Origin: Streptomyces sp. NBC_01241
GTDB lineage: Bacteria > Actinomycetota > Actinomycetes > Streptomycetales > Streptomycetaceae
Reading direction: 5' to 3'
DNA length: 64,000 nt
Assembly (NCBI RefSeq): GCF_041435435.1
Contig: NZ_CP108494.1
Coordinates: 5,056,501-5,120,500 of the forward strand
The notes under the pieces were generated by a model, which was not told the origin of the DNA, ran no database searches, and saw nothing but the letters and a program-made list of their open reading frames with translations. Below, one piece after another: positions 55,424 through 63,527 of this stretch (within the stretch, counting starts at the first letter, position 1; each line of letters opens with the position of its first letter). The position numbers and the translations under genes were made by a program.

Positions 55424-57541
55424 TCAGGCCTGCTGGGGGCGCCAGAGCCAGGGCAGGGCGTCGGGGCCCAGGGCCACCGCCGTCGGCCGCCCGTCCTTCC
55501 CGACGTGCAGTGCGGGCCCGTCCAGCGCCACCGGGCCGCGCTTGCGTACGGAGATCCCTTGGGCGGTACGGAGCTGGACCAGGCCCTTCTCGGTGCGGCC
55601 GAGCAGCACCGGACCGCCCGGCGACCCCATGGCGGACACCGGCCCGTACCCAGGGAAGCCCACCCGGTCCTCGATCAGCCGCCCGTAGCCGTCGATGCCG
55701 GTCTCCGCCGCCGTCTCCCCGGTCCGTACGGTCGTCAGAGCGGCCTTCGCCGCCGCGCGGTAGAACAGCTCGACGGTCCCGTCCGCCCCGGGCAGTGCGG
55801 CCGGGCCGTCCCCGGGCACCGGCACCCCGCTGATCCGGGTGCGCGCGGTGACCGGGTCGCCCGGCGCGTCCTGCGTCCAGTGATGCACCGCGAACCGGCC
55901 CGCCGCGAAGACATGGACGCACCCGGCGCCGTCCACCACGGCACTCAGCCCGTCCTGGATCTCGCCGCCGCCTGTGTCCCGCCACCCGCTCCACCGCCCC
56001 GCCGTGTCCCGCACCCGGGTGCTGAGGCCCTGCTCCGCGTTCCGTACGAAGAGGTGGACCTGCCCGTCGGGGGCGGCGATCGCGACCGGGACGCCGATCC
56101 GGCGTCCGCCGTCGTGATCCCGCACCGGGTTGCCCAGCCCCTGCCAGACACGGAAGCCACCGCCGGGGGAGCGCTGCTCCAGCACGACGATCTCGCGCTC
56201 GTTGTCCGCCCCGCGCCCGCCGAGCGCGGCGAACCGCAGCCCGAAGAGCAACTGCCGCCCGTCCGGCAGGGTCGCGCAGCCCAGGACCGATGCGAGCGGA
56301 CCGCCGCCGAGGTCGTCCGGGGAGTCCCACGTCGCGCTGCCCGGCGCGCTCTCACGCCAGCGGACCGCCCGCAGCCCCAGCACCCCGTACGCGACGAGCC
56401 GGCCGTCCGGGTCGGTGGCAACGGCCGGGCGGGGACCCGGGTAGCGGTAATGGGTGGACCTTACCCAGCCCTTCCGGTTGGTCAGCGGCCGGTTGCCGCC
56501 GACGCCGTAGTCGCCGCAGCCCGCGGCGTTGCCGCAGTGCCAGTCGGCCGAACCCCCGTACGCCACCAGGAGCGACGCCTTCTCCGCCAGCACGGCGGGC
56601 GGCAGGTTCTTGGGCCAGTGCCGGTTGTAGTAGCCGCGGAACGCCGTGGTGGCGAAGCGCGGCACCCCGTCGCCGCCGCGGGTGGCCAGCGCCACCCAGC
56701 GGATCAGCGCCGTCCAGGTGAACAGCGCGGTCGCGGTGTGGTCGGGATGGTCGGAGTAGCCCTTCTGCTCGCTGTCCCGTCGCCGGACGAGCTCACTGCT
56801 GTGCTGGATGTCGGGGTCCGGGTCCATGGTGTGCACGATGCTGGGCCGGTACCGGTCGAACAGCCCGACCAGGACGTCGATCAGTCCGTCGTACGTGTAC
56901 GAGCCCACCTGCTGCAGCGGCGAGTTCTCGGCGACGACGGTGGGCAGGACGAGCCGCCGGTCCTGCCAGAGACTGGGCAGCCCGAGACGCCCGTACGTGG
57001 TGTGCATGGCGGTGTTGATGAAGATCAGCTCGACCTTGCGGCCGGCGTTGCCGAGGCGGTTGATCTCGGCCCGGTGGTTGCCCCGCAGAGTGATGACGGA
57101 CTTCTGCCATGGCGCGAACCGGCCGAGTCCGAGCAGCGTCGCGTACGCCTGGCGGAGCCCCTGGTGACGGGAGGAGGAGTACGCGGCCTTGTCGGGGGTG
57201 GGCAGGGGGCGGCCGGGCATGCGATTGATGCCGGTGGCCTCGCCGCCGGTCAGATAGACGCAGACCAGCGGGGTCCCGCCGTAGAAGGCCTGCTGGGTGT
57301 CCGGGTTCATGAAGTACAGGTCGTCGTCCGGGTGGGCGAGGATCTGCATCATCAGGGCCGGGTGCGAGGAGCTGATCGGCAGGCCGGGCATCGGGTCCGC
57401 GGTGGGGTCGCGGCGGCGGGGCGAGGCCGGTGCGGTGCAGGCACTGAGGGCGGCCAGGCTCATCGCCCCGGCCGCCGCCGTCAACAGGGTGCGCCGCGGC
57501 ACTCCCGTGCGAGATGCGCGCAGCGCAGGTTCGTCCGTCAC
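55424..57541 (-). CDS. secreted PIG-L family deacetylase with C-terminal beta-propeller-like region
   Basis: 705 residues. The N-terminus VPRRTLLTAAAGAMSLAALSAC has a twin Arg and a lipobox (Cys-35), so it is probably a Tat-exported lipoprotein. The PIG-L/LmbE zinc motif AHPDDD is at 69-74 and the distal H-P-D-H in GYSDHPDHTATAL near 260. Family members hydrolyse N-acetyl groups from GlcNAc-type substrates. From about residue 370 a repeated pattern (VATDPDGRLVAYGV, GCATLPDGRQLLFGLRF, AIAAPDGQVHLFVRN, VVDGAGCVHVFAAG, ALPGADGTVELFYR) forms several blades of a propeller that may bind glycans. Confidence 0.85.
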   Translation of the reverse strand: MTDEPALRASRTGVPRRTLLTAAAGAMSLAALSACTAPASPRRRDPTADPMPGLPISSSHPALMMQILAHPDDDLYFMNPDTQQAFYGGTPLVCVYLTGGEATGINRMPGRPLPTPDKAAYSSSRHQGLRQAYATLLGLGRFAPWQKSVITLRGNHRAEINRLGNAGRKVELIFINTAMHTTYGRLGLPSLWQDRRLVLPTVVAENSPLQQVGSYTYDGLIDVLVGLFDRYRPSIVHTMDPDPDIQHSSELVRRRDSEQKGYSDHPDHTATALFTWTALIRWVALATRGGDGVPRFATTAFRGYYNRHWPKNLPPAVLAEKASLLVAYGGSADWHCGNAAGCGDYGVGGNRPLTNRKGWVRSTHYRYPGPRPAVATDPDGRLVAYGVLGLRAVRWRESAPGSATWDSPDDLGGGPLASVLGCATLPDGRQLLFGLRFAALGGRGADNEREIVVLEQRSPGGGFRVWQGLGNPVRDHDGGRRIGVPVAIAAPDGQVHLFVRNAEQGLSTRVRDTAGRWSGWRDTGGGEIQDGLSAVVDGAGCVHVFAAGRFAVHHWTQDAPGDPVTARTRISGVPVPGDGPAALPGADGTVELFYRAAAKAALTTVRTGETAAETGIDGYGRLIEDRVGFPGYGPVSAMGSPGGPVLLGRTEKGLVQLRTAQGISVRKRGPVALDGPALHVGKDGRPTAVALGPDALPWLWRPQQA

Positions 57542-57815
57542 ACCGTGCTCCGTCCACTTGCCCCGCAGCGGGCGGCTGTGCGGCCCTGCGTTGCGTGCCG
57601 AATCCGTGCAGACGGCGGGGGTCGAGCCGCTGCTGCGGGGGGATAGACGGAGATTGCCCGGGCCGGTTGCCTGGGTTTCTACGGGTGCGCGACAAGAACC
57701 CGCACGGCCTAGCGGGCGGGCGTACGCACCATGAACACGCGGATCGGGTCACGCCGTTCGTGACGCGCGCGGGCCGACCTGCCCCGGAGCACGGCCGGGC
57801 GAACGGTCCGTTCCG

Positions 57816-58106
57816 TCACCGCAGCTCCGGTACCCCGCCCCGGTCCGTCCGGCGCAGACCCGCTTCCGGGATGCCGTGCAGCAGCCGGGCCACCGCCTCG
57901 GCCGGGAGGAGAGCGCCCGTCGCCACGGTCACCAGGTCCACCCCGAGTCTGCCGAGCGAGAAGCGCAGCCCCGGTACGCGGGCACCGGTCACCTCGCGCA
58001 GACCGACGGCGCCGGGCAGGGCGGCGGCCAGCCGCTCCCGTACCCGCGGCAGATCCCCGTCACCGGGCAGCGCCGCGACCAGGTCCACATCGGCGCCGGG
58101 CAGCGC
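57816..58106 (-). pseudogene. nucleotidyltransferase segment cut off by an in-frame TGA
   Basis: Directly downstream of the TGA at 58107-58109 and in the same frame: ALPGADVDLVAALPGDGDLP continues the motif LTGSRQMG that ends the upstream CDS. Together they read G-S-x-x-x-G plus D-x-D, the catalytic signature of polymerase-beta-type nucleotidyltransferases. The frame stays open for 96 codons to 57816. If the TGA is real, this half is not translated, unless it restarts at the ATG-like GTG codons near 58088. Confidence 0.75.
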
Positions 58107-59315
58107 TCAGCCCATCTGCCGCGAACCGGTCAGGTGGACGCGGCCCTCGGGCAGGGCGGCGGCCACCCGGCGTACGAGATCCGCCGCCGCGGCGCCGTCG
58201 TCCTCCGCCTCCGCCCCGGCCAGCTCCACCCGTACCCCGAAGTGGTCCGAGACGTACAGCCCGTCCGGCGTGGCCACCTCGCCCAGCAGCACCGCCGACA
58301 CGGGCCGCAGCCGCTCCGAGCGGATCAGCACCCGGTCCAGCCGGGACACCCGCCCCGTCAGCGAGGAGACGGCGGCCAGCGGGTTGACGGACGGGTCGAA
58401 GGTCGGCGTCCGGTCGTCCGCGCCGTGCACCAGGCTCCAGGCGTCCGGCATCCCCAGCCGGTCCTGGGGGGTGTCACCGCCGTCGTTGAAGTCGCCGAGC
58501 AGCGCCACATCGCCCTCGATCGCGGCCAACCCCGCTGCCAGATCGGTCAGTTCGGCATCGCGCCGGGCGGCACCGTCCGGCGAATGGTCGCTGCTGAGGT
58601 GGGTGACCGCGACCGTGAACGGCCCTTCCGCGGTCTCCACGACCACGGCGGCGACCGCCTTGTGCGGGCCGAGGACATGCAGGCCCGCCTCCCGTACGGG
58701 GAGCCTGCTGAGCAGCAGCAGACCGCAGTCCGCGACATCCCGGCCGGCCGGACCGGCCCAGAAGGTATAGCTCTCGCGGACCGATGGCGTCGACAACAAC
58801 AGGCCGAGCAGGGCGGGTTCGGCCTCCTGGAGGGCGATGACATCCGCGTCCGCCGCACGCAGGGCGTCGAGGAGGAGGGGCCGGCGCCGGGCGGTGTCGA
58901 TGCGGTCGCTGTCGTAGCGGTCCCAGAGGGTGTTCCAGGTCAGCAGCGTCAGGGCCGCGGGGGGCGCTGTCGGCGGCAGGTCCTGCGGTACGGGCGTCCA
59001 GGTGGCCTCCGGCGCAAAGAACGCGTGCGGTGTACGGGAGACGAAGTACGGGGACGGCAGCCGGCGCGGGACACGTACCCGCCCGGCGTCCGTCGCGTCG
59101 ATCCGGTCCACGCCCGAGGACCGGTCCCACACCACCTCACCGTCCGCCTCGAAGAACAGCACCCGGTGCCAGGGAATCTCCCCGCCGGGCGTGAACCGGT
59201 GCAGCGGCACCCGCTCGGGCACGGTCCCGCGCTGCGCCACGCCCATCACGAAGCGCGCCGGGTCGAACCGGGCGTCCCAGCGGACCCGGTGGTAGATCTC
59301 CTCGCTGGTACGCAT
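58107..59315 (-). CDS. RNA-repair protein: MJ1316-like domain plus endonuclease/exonuclease/phosphatase domain, truncated
   Basis: 402 residues. The first 75 (RTSEEIYHRVRWDARFDPAR, PLHRFTPGGEIPWHRVLFFE, GEVVWDR) match the MJ1316 RNA cyclic-group end-recognition (DUF504) domain. Residues about 120-350 are an EEP fold: LTWNTLWDRYD, VIALQEAEP with the catalytic Glu, AVTHLSSDHS, GDFNDGG and the terminal VSDHFGVRVEL. The last residues, EGRVHLTGSRQMG, begin a nucleotidyltransferase domain that a TGA interrupts. The start abuts the upstream ligase stop (TAG-ATG), so both are co-translated. Known family context: RNA ligase-kinase and end-processing enzymes mend cleaved RNAs, for example tRNAs cut by toxins. 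Confidence 0.82.
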   Translation of the reverse strand: MRTSEEIYHRVRWDARFDPARFVMGVAQRGTVPERVPLHRFTPGGEIPWHRVLFFEADGEVVWDRSSGVDRIDATDAGRVRVPRRLPSPYFVSRTPHAFFAPEATWTPVPQDLPPTAPPAALTLLTWNTLWDRYDSDRIDTARRRPLLLDALRAADADVIALQEAEPALLGLLLSTPSVRESYTFWAGPAGRDVADCGLLLLSRLPVREAGLHVLGPHKAVAAVVVETAEGPFTVAVTHLSSDHSPDGAARRDAELTDLAAGLAAIEGDVALLGDFNDGGDTPQDRLGMPDAWSLVHGADDRTPTFDPSVNPLAAVSSLTGRVSRLDRVLIRSERLRPVSAVLLGEVATPDGLYVSDHFGVRVELAGAEAEDDGAAAADLVRRVAAALPEGRVHLTGSRQMG

Positions 59316-61031
59316 CTACGCCCTGTCCTCCACGGTTCCGCTCGCGCCGATGTACCAGGTGCGATGCGCCTGACCGGGATACGGGGGCACGACCCGGTGC
59401 AGCTGCGAGGCCAGCACTTCCGGGGGCACCGGGTGGGTGCGGCGCTCGTTGCGGCGGAGCAGCTCCGCCTCGCCGACCAGGGCGACCGCGTGGGTGAGCA
59501 GCGCGTCCCTGCGCCGGGCGACCGCGTGCACCAGGGAGCGCTGGTGCGCGTTGAGCGAGGTCGCGTCCCAGACGACGGTGCCGCCCGCGGCGAGCGCCGC
59601 GTCCAGCCGGCCGAGCCCCTCGCGCAACACCTCACCGTTGGCCTTCTGGTCGGCGCGCGATCCCCGGGCGAGGCGCAGATCGTCGAGCGAGAGGTACGTG
59701 TCGACGCCCGGCAGTCCGCGCGCGAAGGTGCTCTTGCCGCTGCCGGACGGGCCCACCAGATGCACCAGGCGCGGGAACTTCCCGGTGCGCCACCGCCACG
59801 TCGCGGCGACGGCCTCCTCGGCGGTGGCGACCCGGCCCTGGGCGTACGCCTCCCGGGCCTGCGCCCAGCAGCGGTCGGCGGCGGCCGGCTCCAGGTCCGC
59901 GAACGCCTCGCGCAGCCCGCCCGGTTCCCGTACGTCCGCCGCGTGCAGCGCCGACCACTCCACCTGTTCGCGCGCCCCGTCGGTCTCCGCGACCGCCGCG
60001 GCCAGCGCGTGCAGCAGCGGCAGATCGGCGGCGAACGACAACCGGACGAGGCCGGTCCGGCGCCCCTCGTCCGGGTACGGGCGGTGCAGCGCGGGGTGCA
60101 GTCCGACGAGATCCGCGACGCGGCGCGCGAGCGGCATCCCCAGCGCCCCCGCCAGCGCGGGCGCCAGTCCGGTGCGGCGGGACCGGTGCAGCAGCGCGGC
60201 CAGCACCCCGGTCAGCCGGTCGTCACCCGTCCGGCCCAAGCTGTCGAGTCCATCACCCATCGCGGCGGCGGCCCCGGCGGCCCCGGCGGCCCCGGCGGCC
60301 CCGGCGGCCCCGGCGGCCCCGGCGTCCCCCGCCGTCGTCCCCGTCGCTTCGGCGAGCGCCGCCGCGTCGACCCGCGCCCCGGACCGTACGGCCCACAGGG
60401 CGGCGGCCGGGCCGAGCCCGTTCTCCACCACGGCGGCGTGCATCCAGTGGGTGCTCGTCCGTACATGGCCGGGCCGCACCCACTTCGCCACCACCCGCCC
60501 GAACTCCGGTGCGCCGAAGCCGTCCACCGGCCGGACGACGTAACCCTCCTGCCGGCCGGTGTCCGGCTTCAGCGTCCGCAGCGCCTTCTCGGCCCGCGCG
60601 TCGAACACCCCGCGCCACAGCACCGGCGCCGCCGGTATCCCCAGACCGCGCAGGAACACCACGGTCCGGTCCCAGCCCAGGCAGCGCTCGCCGTCCCAGA
60701 CGGAGAAGCCGTAGAAGTAGCCCTCCAGGCGGTCGTACGGGATCGAATGGCGCGCGAACATGTTCTCCCCGCACACCCGCCACCCTGCGGGGATACGGGT
60801 CGCGATCCGGCCCTGGAGCGCCTTCACCCAGCCCCGCGAGGGGTGGTGGGCGGAATCGAGCGAGCGGGCGTGGAGGCCGTCGGCGTAGAGCGTGGTGTTC
60901 TCGCCGTCCAGCTTCTCGGTGACGACGACCTCGCGGCCGGTCAGCGCGGAGAGGTCCGCGATCCGTACGTCGTCCGAGGTGGCCCCCGGGGACCAGGGCA
61001 GATGTGCGGTGCGCGGATAGTGCGTACGCAT
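59316..61031 (-). CDS. RNA ligase fused to a P-loop polynucleotide kinase
   Basis: 571 residues from the ATG at 61031 (MRTHYPRTAHLPWSPGATSD). The nucleotidyltransferase motifs of ATP-dependent ligases are in order: motif I TEKLDGENTTLYADG (Lys nucleophile), III YFYGFSVWDGER, IV GRQEGYVVRPV, V GRVVAKWVRPG. The C-terminal kinase has a Walker A LVGPSGSGKSTFARGLPG near residue 410, and WDATSLNAHQRSLVHAVARR plus LLRRNERRTHPVPPEVLASQ as lid and base contacts. An Ala/Gly linker encoded by the 9-bp repeat lies between them. The fusion would phosphorylate 5' ends and seal RNA breaks. The next gene starts at its stop. Confidence 0.88.
   Translation of the reverse strand: MRTHYPRTAHLPWSPGATSDDVRIADLSALTGREVVVTEKLDGENTTLYADGLHARSLDSAHHPSRGWVKALQGRIATRIPAGWRVCGENMFARHSIPYDRLEGYFYGFSVWDGERCLGWDRTVVFLRGLGIPAAPVLWRGVFDARAEKALRTLKPDTGRQEGYVVRPVDGFGAPEFGRVVAKWVRPGHVRTSTHWMHAAVVENGLGPAAALWAVRSGARVDAAALAEATGTTAGDAGAAGAAGAAGAAGAAGAAAAMGDGLDSLGRTGDDRLTGVLAALLHRSRRTGLAPALAGALGMPLARRVADLVGLHPALHRPYPDEGRRTGLVRLSFAADLPLLHALAAAVAETDGAREQVEWSALHAADVREPGGLREAFADLEPAAADRCWAQAREAYAQGRVATAEEAVAATWRWRTGKFPRLVHLVGPSGSGKSTFARGLPGVDTYLSLDDLRLARGSRADQKANGEVLREGLGRLDAALAAGGTVVWDATSLNAHQRSLVHAVARRRDALLTHAVALVGEAELLRRNERRTHPVPPEVLASQLHRVVPPYPGQAHRTWYIGASGTVEDRA
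60271..60324. repeat. six perfect 9-bp tandem repeats in the ligase-kinase gene
   Basis: Six exact copies of GCCCCGGCG (plus strand) encode an Ala/Gly/Ala linker. The unit keeps the frame, so copy-number change would lengthen or shorten the linker only. Confidence 0.9.
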
Positions 61032-61543
61032 GATGTGAAGCCCCTGATGACGACGGCGTGCCCGGCCGGTCACTGTAGGGGCGGGGGTGCGGGACGCTCG
61101 AACGAATTACCGGGAGAACGGCGTCCGGCACGGCTCCGGATGCGCGCCTGCGTTTGACCAACGGAACGCGCGGGGTAAGATCCTCCGCCCGATTGGCCAG
61201 GCTCGCGCCCCGTATGGCACACTGACCAGGTTGCTCGGTTGAGTGCCAATGCTGCGCGCCTCCCGCCGGGAGGACCGGAAGCGAGTCCCACAGTACTCGT
61301 CGACCCCCTGCGGGTCGGACGTACGGGAATCTTCCGGGAAGCGTCAGTGGGGCACCGGCCAGGCACCCGGTGGGTGTTCCGCCCCCGGTCTCGCGGTCCT
61401 CGGGCCCGCACCCCCTTGGTTGGGAAATCCTTCGGGAGATCTGCGTAGAGGGGATGCGACACGCCCGACCGCGTGGGTCGGAGACGGAGTTACCAGAGCC
61501 CTCGGGTTCCAGAGCGTTACGAGAGACAGGACTACTAGTAGCC
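61032..61543 (+). promoter_or_regulatory. upstream region and leader of the S10 operon; leader element copy 2 at 61457-61486
   Basis: 512 bases without a credible gene. The ligase promoter lies at the left end, facing away. The sequence around 61193-61230 (TTGGCC, then CACACTGACC) may hold the rpsJ promoter, weakly supported. At 61457-61486 the leader has the same 30-base element as the rpsL leader (40147-40176), 28/30 identical, 57 bases before the rpsJ ATG. An imperfect repeat of GC-rich hairpins precedes it. Confidence 0.55.
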
Positions 61544-61852
61544 ATGGCGGGACAGAAGATCCGCATCCGGCTCAAGGCCTACGACCACGAGGTCATCGAC
61601 TCCTCGGCGAAGAAGATCGTCGAGACGGTGACCCGCACTGGTGCGTCGGTCGCGGGCCCGGTGCCGCTGCCCACTGAGAAGAACGTGTACTGCGTCATCA
61701 AGTCGCCGCACAAGTACAAGGACTCGCGCGAGCACTTCGAGATGCGCACGCACAAGCGCCTCATCGACATCCTCGACCCCACGCCGAAGACGGTTGACTC
61801 GCTGATGCGTCTCGACCTGCCGGCAGGCGTCGACATCGAGATCAAGCTCTGA
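61544..61852 (+). CDS. rpsJ: 30S ribosomal protein S10
   Basis: 102 residues from ATG 61544. MAGQKIRIRLKAYDHEVIDS, PLPTEKNVYCVIKSPHKYKD and EHFEMRTHKRLIDILDPTPK are S10 signatures. It is the first gene of the S10 operon and also a NusE transcription factor. RBS GAGAGACAGGA. Confidence 0.97.
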   Translation: MAGQKIRIRLKAYDHEVIDSSAKKIVETVTRTGASVAGPVPLPTEKNVYCVIKSPHKYKDSREHFEMRTHKRLIDILDPTPKTVDSLMRLDLPAGVDIEIKL

Positions 61853-61865
61853 GGTGACGCGCGAG

Positions 61866-62510
61866 ATGGCTAAGAACATTAAGGGCGTCCTGGGCGAGAA
61901 GCTCGGCATGACCCAGGTCTGGGACGAGAACAACCGGGTCGTCCCGGTGACCGTCGTCAAGGCCGGGCCCTGTGTCGTCACCCAGGTCCGCACCAACGAC
62001 CGCGACGGTTACGAGTCGGTTCAGCTCGCCTTCGGCGAGATCGACCCGCGCAAGGTGAACAAGCCCCTCAAGGGCCACTTCGCCAAGGCCGACGTGACCC
62101 CGCGCCGCCACCTGGTGGAGCTCCGCACCCCTGACGCCGGCGAGTACACGCTGGGCCAGGAGGTCACCGCCGAGGTGTTCGAGTCCGGCGTCAAGGTCGA
62201 CGTCACGGGCAAGAGCAAGGGCAAGGGCTTCGCCGGTGTCATGAAGCGTCACAACTTCAAGGGCGGCAAGGCGTCCCACGGTGCCCACCGTGTGCACCGC
62301 ATGCCCGGCTCCATCGGTGGCTGTGCCACCCCCGGCCGTGTCTTCAAGGGCATGCGCATGGCGGGTCGCATGGGCAACGAGCGTGTCACCACCCAGAACC
62401 TGACCATCCACGCGGTTGACGCGGAGAAGGGTCTGCTCCTCATCAAGGGCGCGGTCCCCGGTCCGAACGGCGGCCTCGTCCTGGTCCGTACCGCGGCCAA
62501 GGGGGCTTGA
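61866..62510 (+). CDS. rplC: 50S ribosomal protein L3
   Basis: 214 residues from ATG 61866. GVLGEKLGMTQVWDENNRVV and HNFKGGKASHGAHRVHRMPG-SIGG (in two parts) are the L3 markers; the central loop near the peptidyl-transferase centre is intact. It follows rpsJ by 13 bases. Confidence 0.97.
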   Translation: MAKNIKGVLGEKLGMTQVWDENNRVVPVTVVKAGPCVVTQVRTNDRDGYESVQLAFGEIDPRKVNKPLKGHFAKADVTPRRHLVELRTPDAGEYTLGQEVTAEVFESGVKVDVTGKSKGKGFAGVMKRHNFKGGKASHGAHRVHRMPGSIGGCATPGRVFKGMRMAGRMGNERVTTQNLTIHAVDAEKGLLLIKGAVPGPNGGLVLVRTAAKGA

Positions 62511-62514
62511 GGTA

Positions 62515-63165
62515 ATGAGCACCATTGACATCCTTTCGCCGGCAGGCGACAAGGCCGGTACCGTCGAGCTCCCCGCGGAGATCTTCGACGCCAAGACCAG
62601 CGTTCCGCTGATCCACCAGGTCGTTGTCGCGCAGCTGGCAGCTGCCCGTCAGGGCACGCACAAGACCAAGACCCGCGGCGAAGTCCGTGGCGGTGGCCGC
62701 AAGCCGTACCGCCAGAAGGGCACCGGCCGCGCGCGCCAGGGTTCGACCCGTGCGCCGCAGTTCGCCGGCGGTGGCGTCGTCCACGGCCCGCAGCCGCGTG
62801 ACTACTCGCAGCGGACCCCGAAGAAGATGAAGGCCGCCGCCCTGCGCGGTGCCCTCTCGGACCGGGCCCGTCACTCCCGTATCCACGTCGTCACCGGCGT
62901 GGTCGACGGTGCGGTGTCCACGAAGGCCGCCAAGACGCTGTTCGGCAAGATCTCGGAGCGCAAGAACCTGCTCCTGGTCGTCGACCGCGCCGACGAGGCC
63001 GCGTGGCTGTCCGCCCGCAACCTGCCCCAGGTGCACATCCTGGAGCCGGGCCAGCTGAACACGTACGACGTGATCGTCTCTGACGACGTGGTCTTCACCC
63101 AGGCCGCCTTCGAGTCCTTCGTGTCTGGCCCCCAGACCGCTGAGACCGAAGGGAGCGACGCCTGA
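62515..63165 (+). CDS. rplD: 50S ribosomal protein L4
   Basis: 216 residues from ATG 62515, 4 bases after rplC. GGGRKPYRQKGTGRARQGST and RAPQFAGGGVVHGPQPRDYS are the extended loop that lines the exit tunnel. In E. coli L4 represses the S10 operon; whether that occurs in actinobacteria is open. The stop overlaps the rplW start by one base. Confidence 0.97.
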   Translation: MSTIDILSPAGDKAGTVELPAEIFDAKTSVPLIHQVVVAQLAAARQGTHKTKTRGEVRGGGRKPYRQKGTGRARQGSTRAPQFAGGGVVHGPQPRDYSQRTPKKMKAAALRGALSDRARHSRIHVVTGVVDGAVSTKAAKTLFGKISERKNLLLVVDRADEAAWLSARNLPQVHILEPGQLNTYDVIVSDDVVFTQAAFESFVSGPQTAETEGSDA

Positions 63166-63488
63166 TGAGCGAGGCGACCGTTACCAGCAAGACCTACTCG
63201 GACCCGCGCGACGTTCTCGTCAAGCCGGTTGTTTCCGAGAAGAGCTACGCGCTGCTCGACGAGAACAAGTACACGTTCATCGTCGCGCCCGGCTCCAACA
63301 AGACCCAGATCAAGCAGGCCGTGGAAGCGGTCTTCTCGGTCAAGGTCACCGGGGTCAACACGATCAACCGGCAGGGTAAGCGCAAGCGCACCAAGACCGG
63401 TTTCGGCAAGCGCGCTGACACCAAGCGCGCCATCGTGACCCTCGCCGAGGGCGACCGTATCGACATCTTCGGCGGCCCGACCTCCTGA
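63165..63488 (+). CDS. rplW: 50S ribosomal protein L23
   Basis: 107 residues, start overlapping the rplD stop. DPRDVLVKPVVSEKSYALLD and NTINRQGKRKRTKTGFGKRA are typical. L23 forms the docking site for signal recognition particle and trigger factor at the tunnel exit. Confidence 0.96.
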   Translation: MSEATVTSKTYSDPRDVLVKPVVSEKSYALLDENKYTFIVAPGSNKTQIKQAVEAVFSVKVTGVNTINRQGKRKRTKTGFGKRADTKRAIVTLAEGDRIDIFGGPTS

Positions 63489-63527
63489 CGGAGGTCGAGT
63501 CGTCCGGAATCGGACGAGGACTGAGAA

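Noticed and set aside
58086..58130. TGA read as selenocysteine
   Set aside because: Nucleotidyltransferases are not known selenoproteins, no obvious hairpin of SECIS type follows at the right distance, and the protein also ends early; a nonsense change is simpler.
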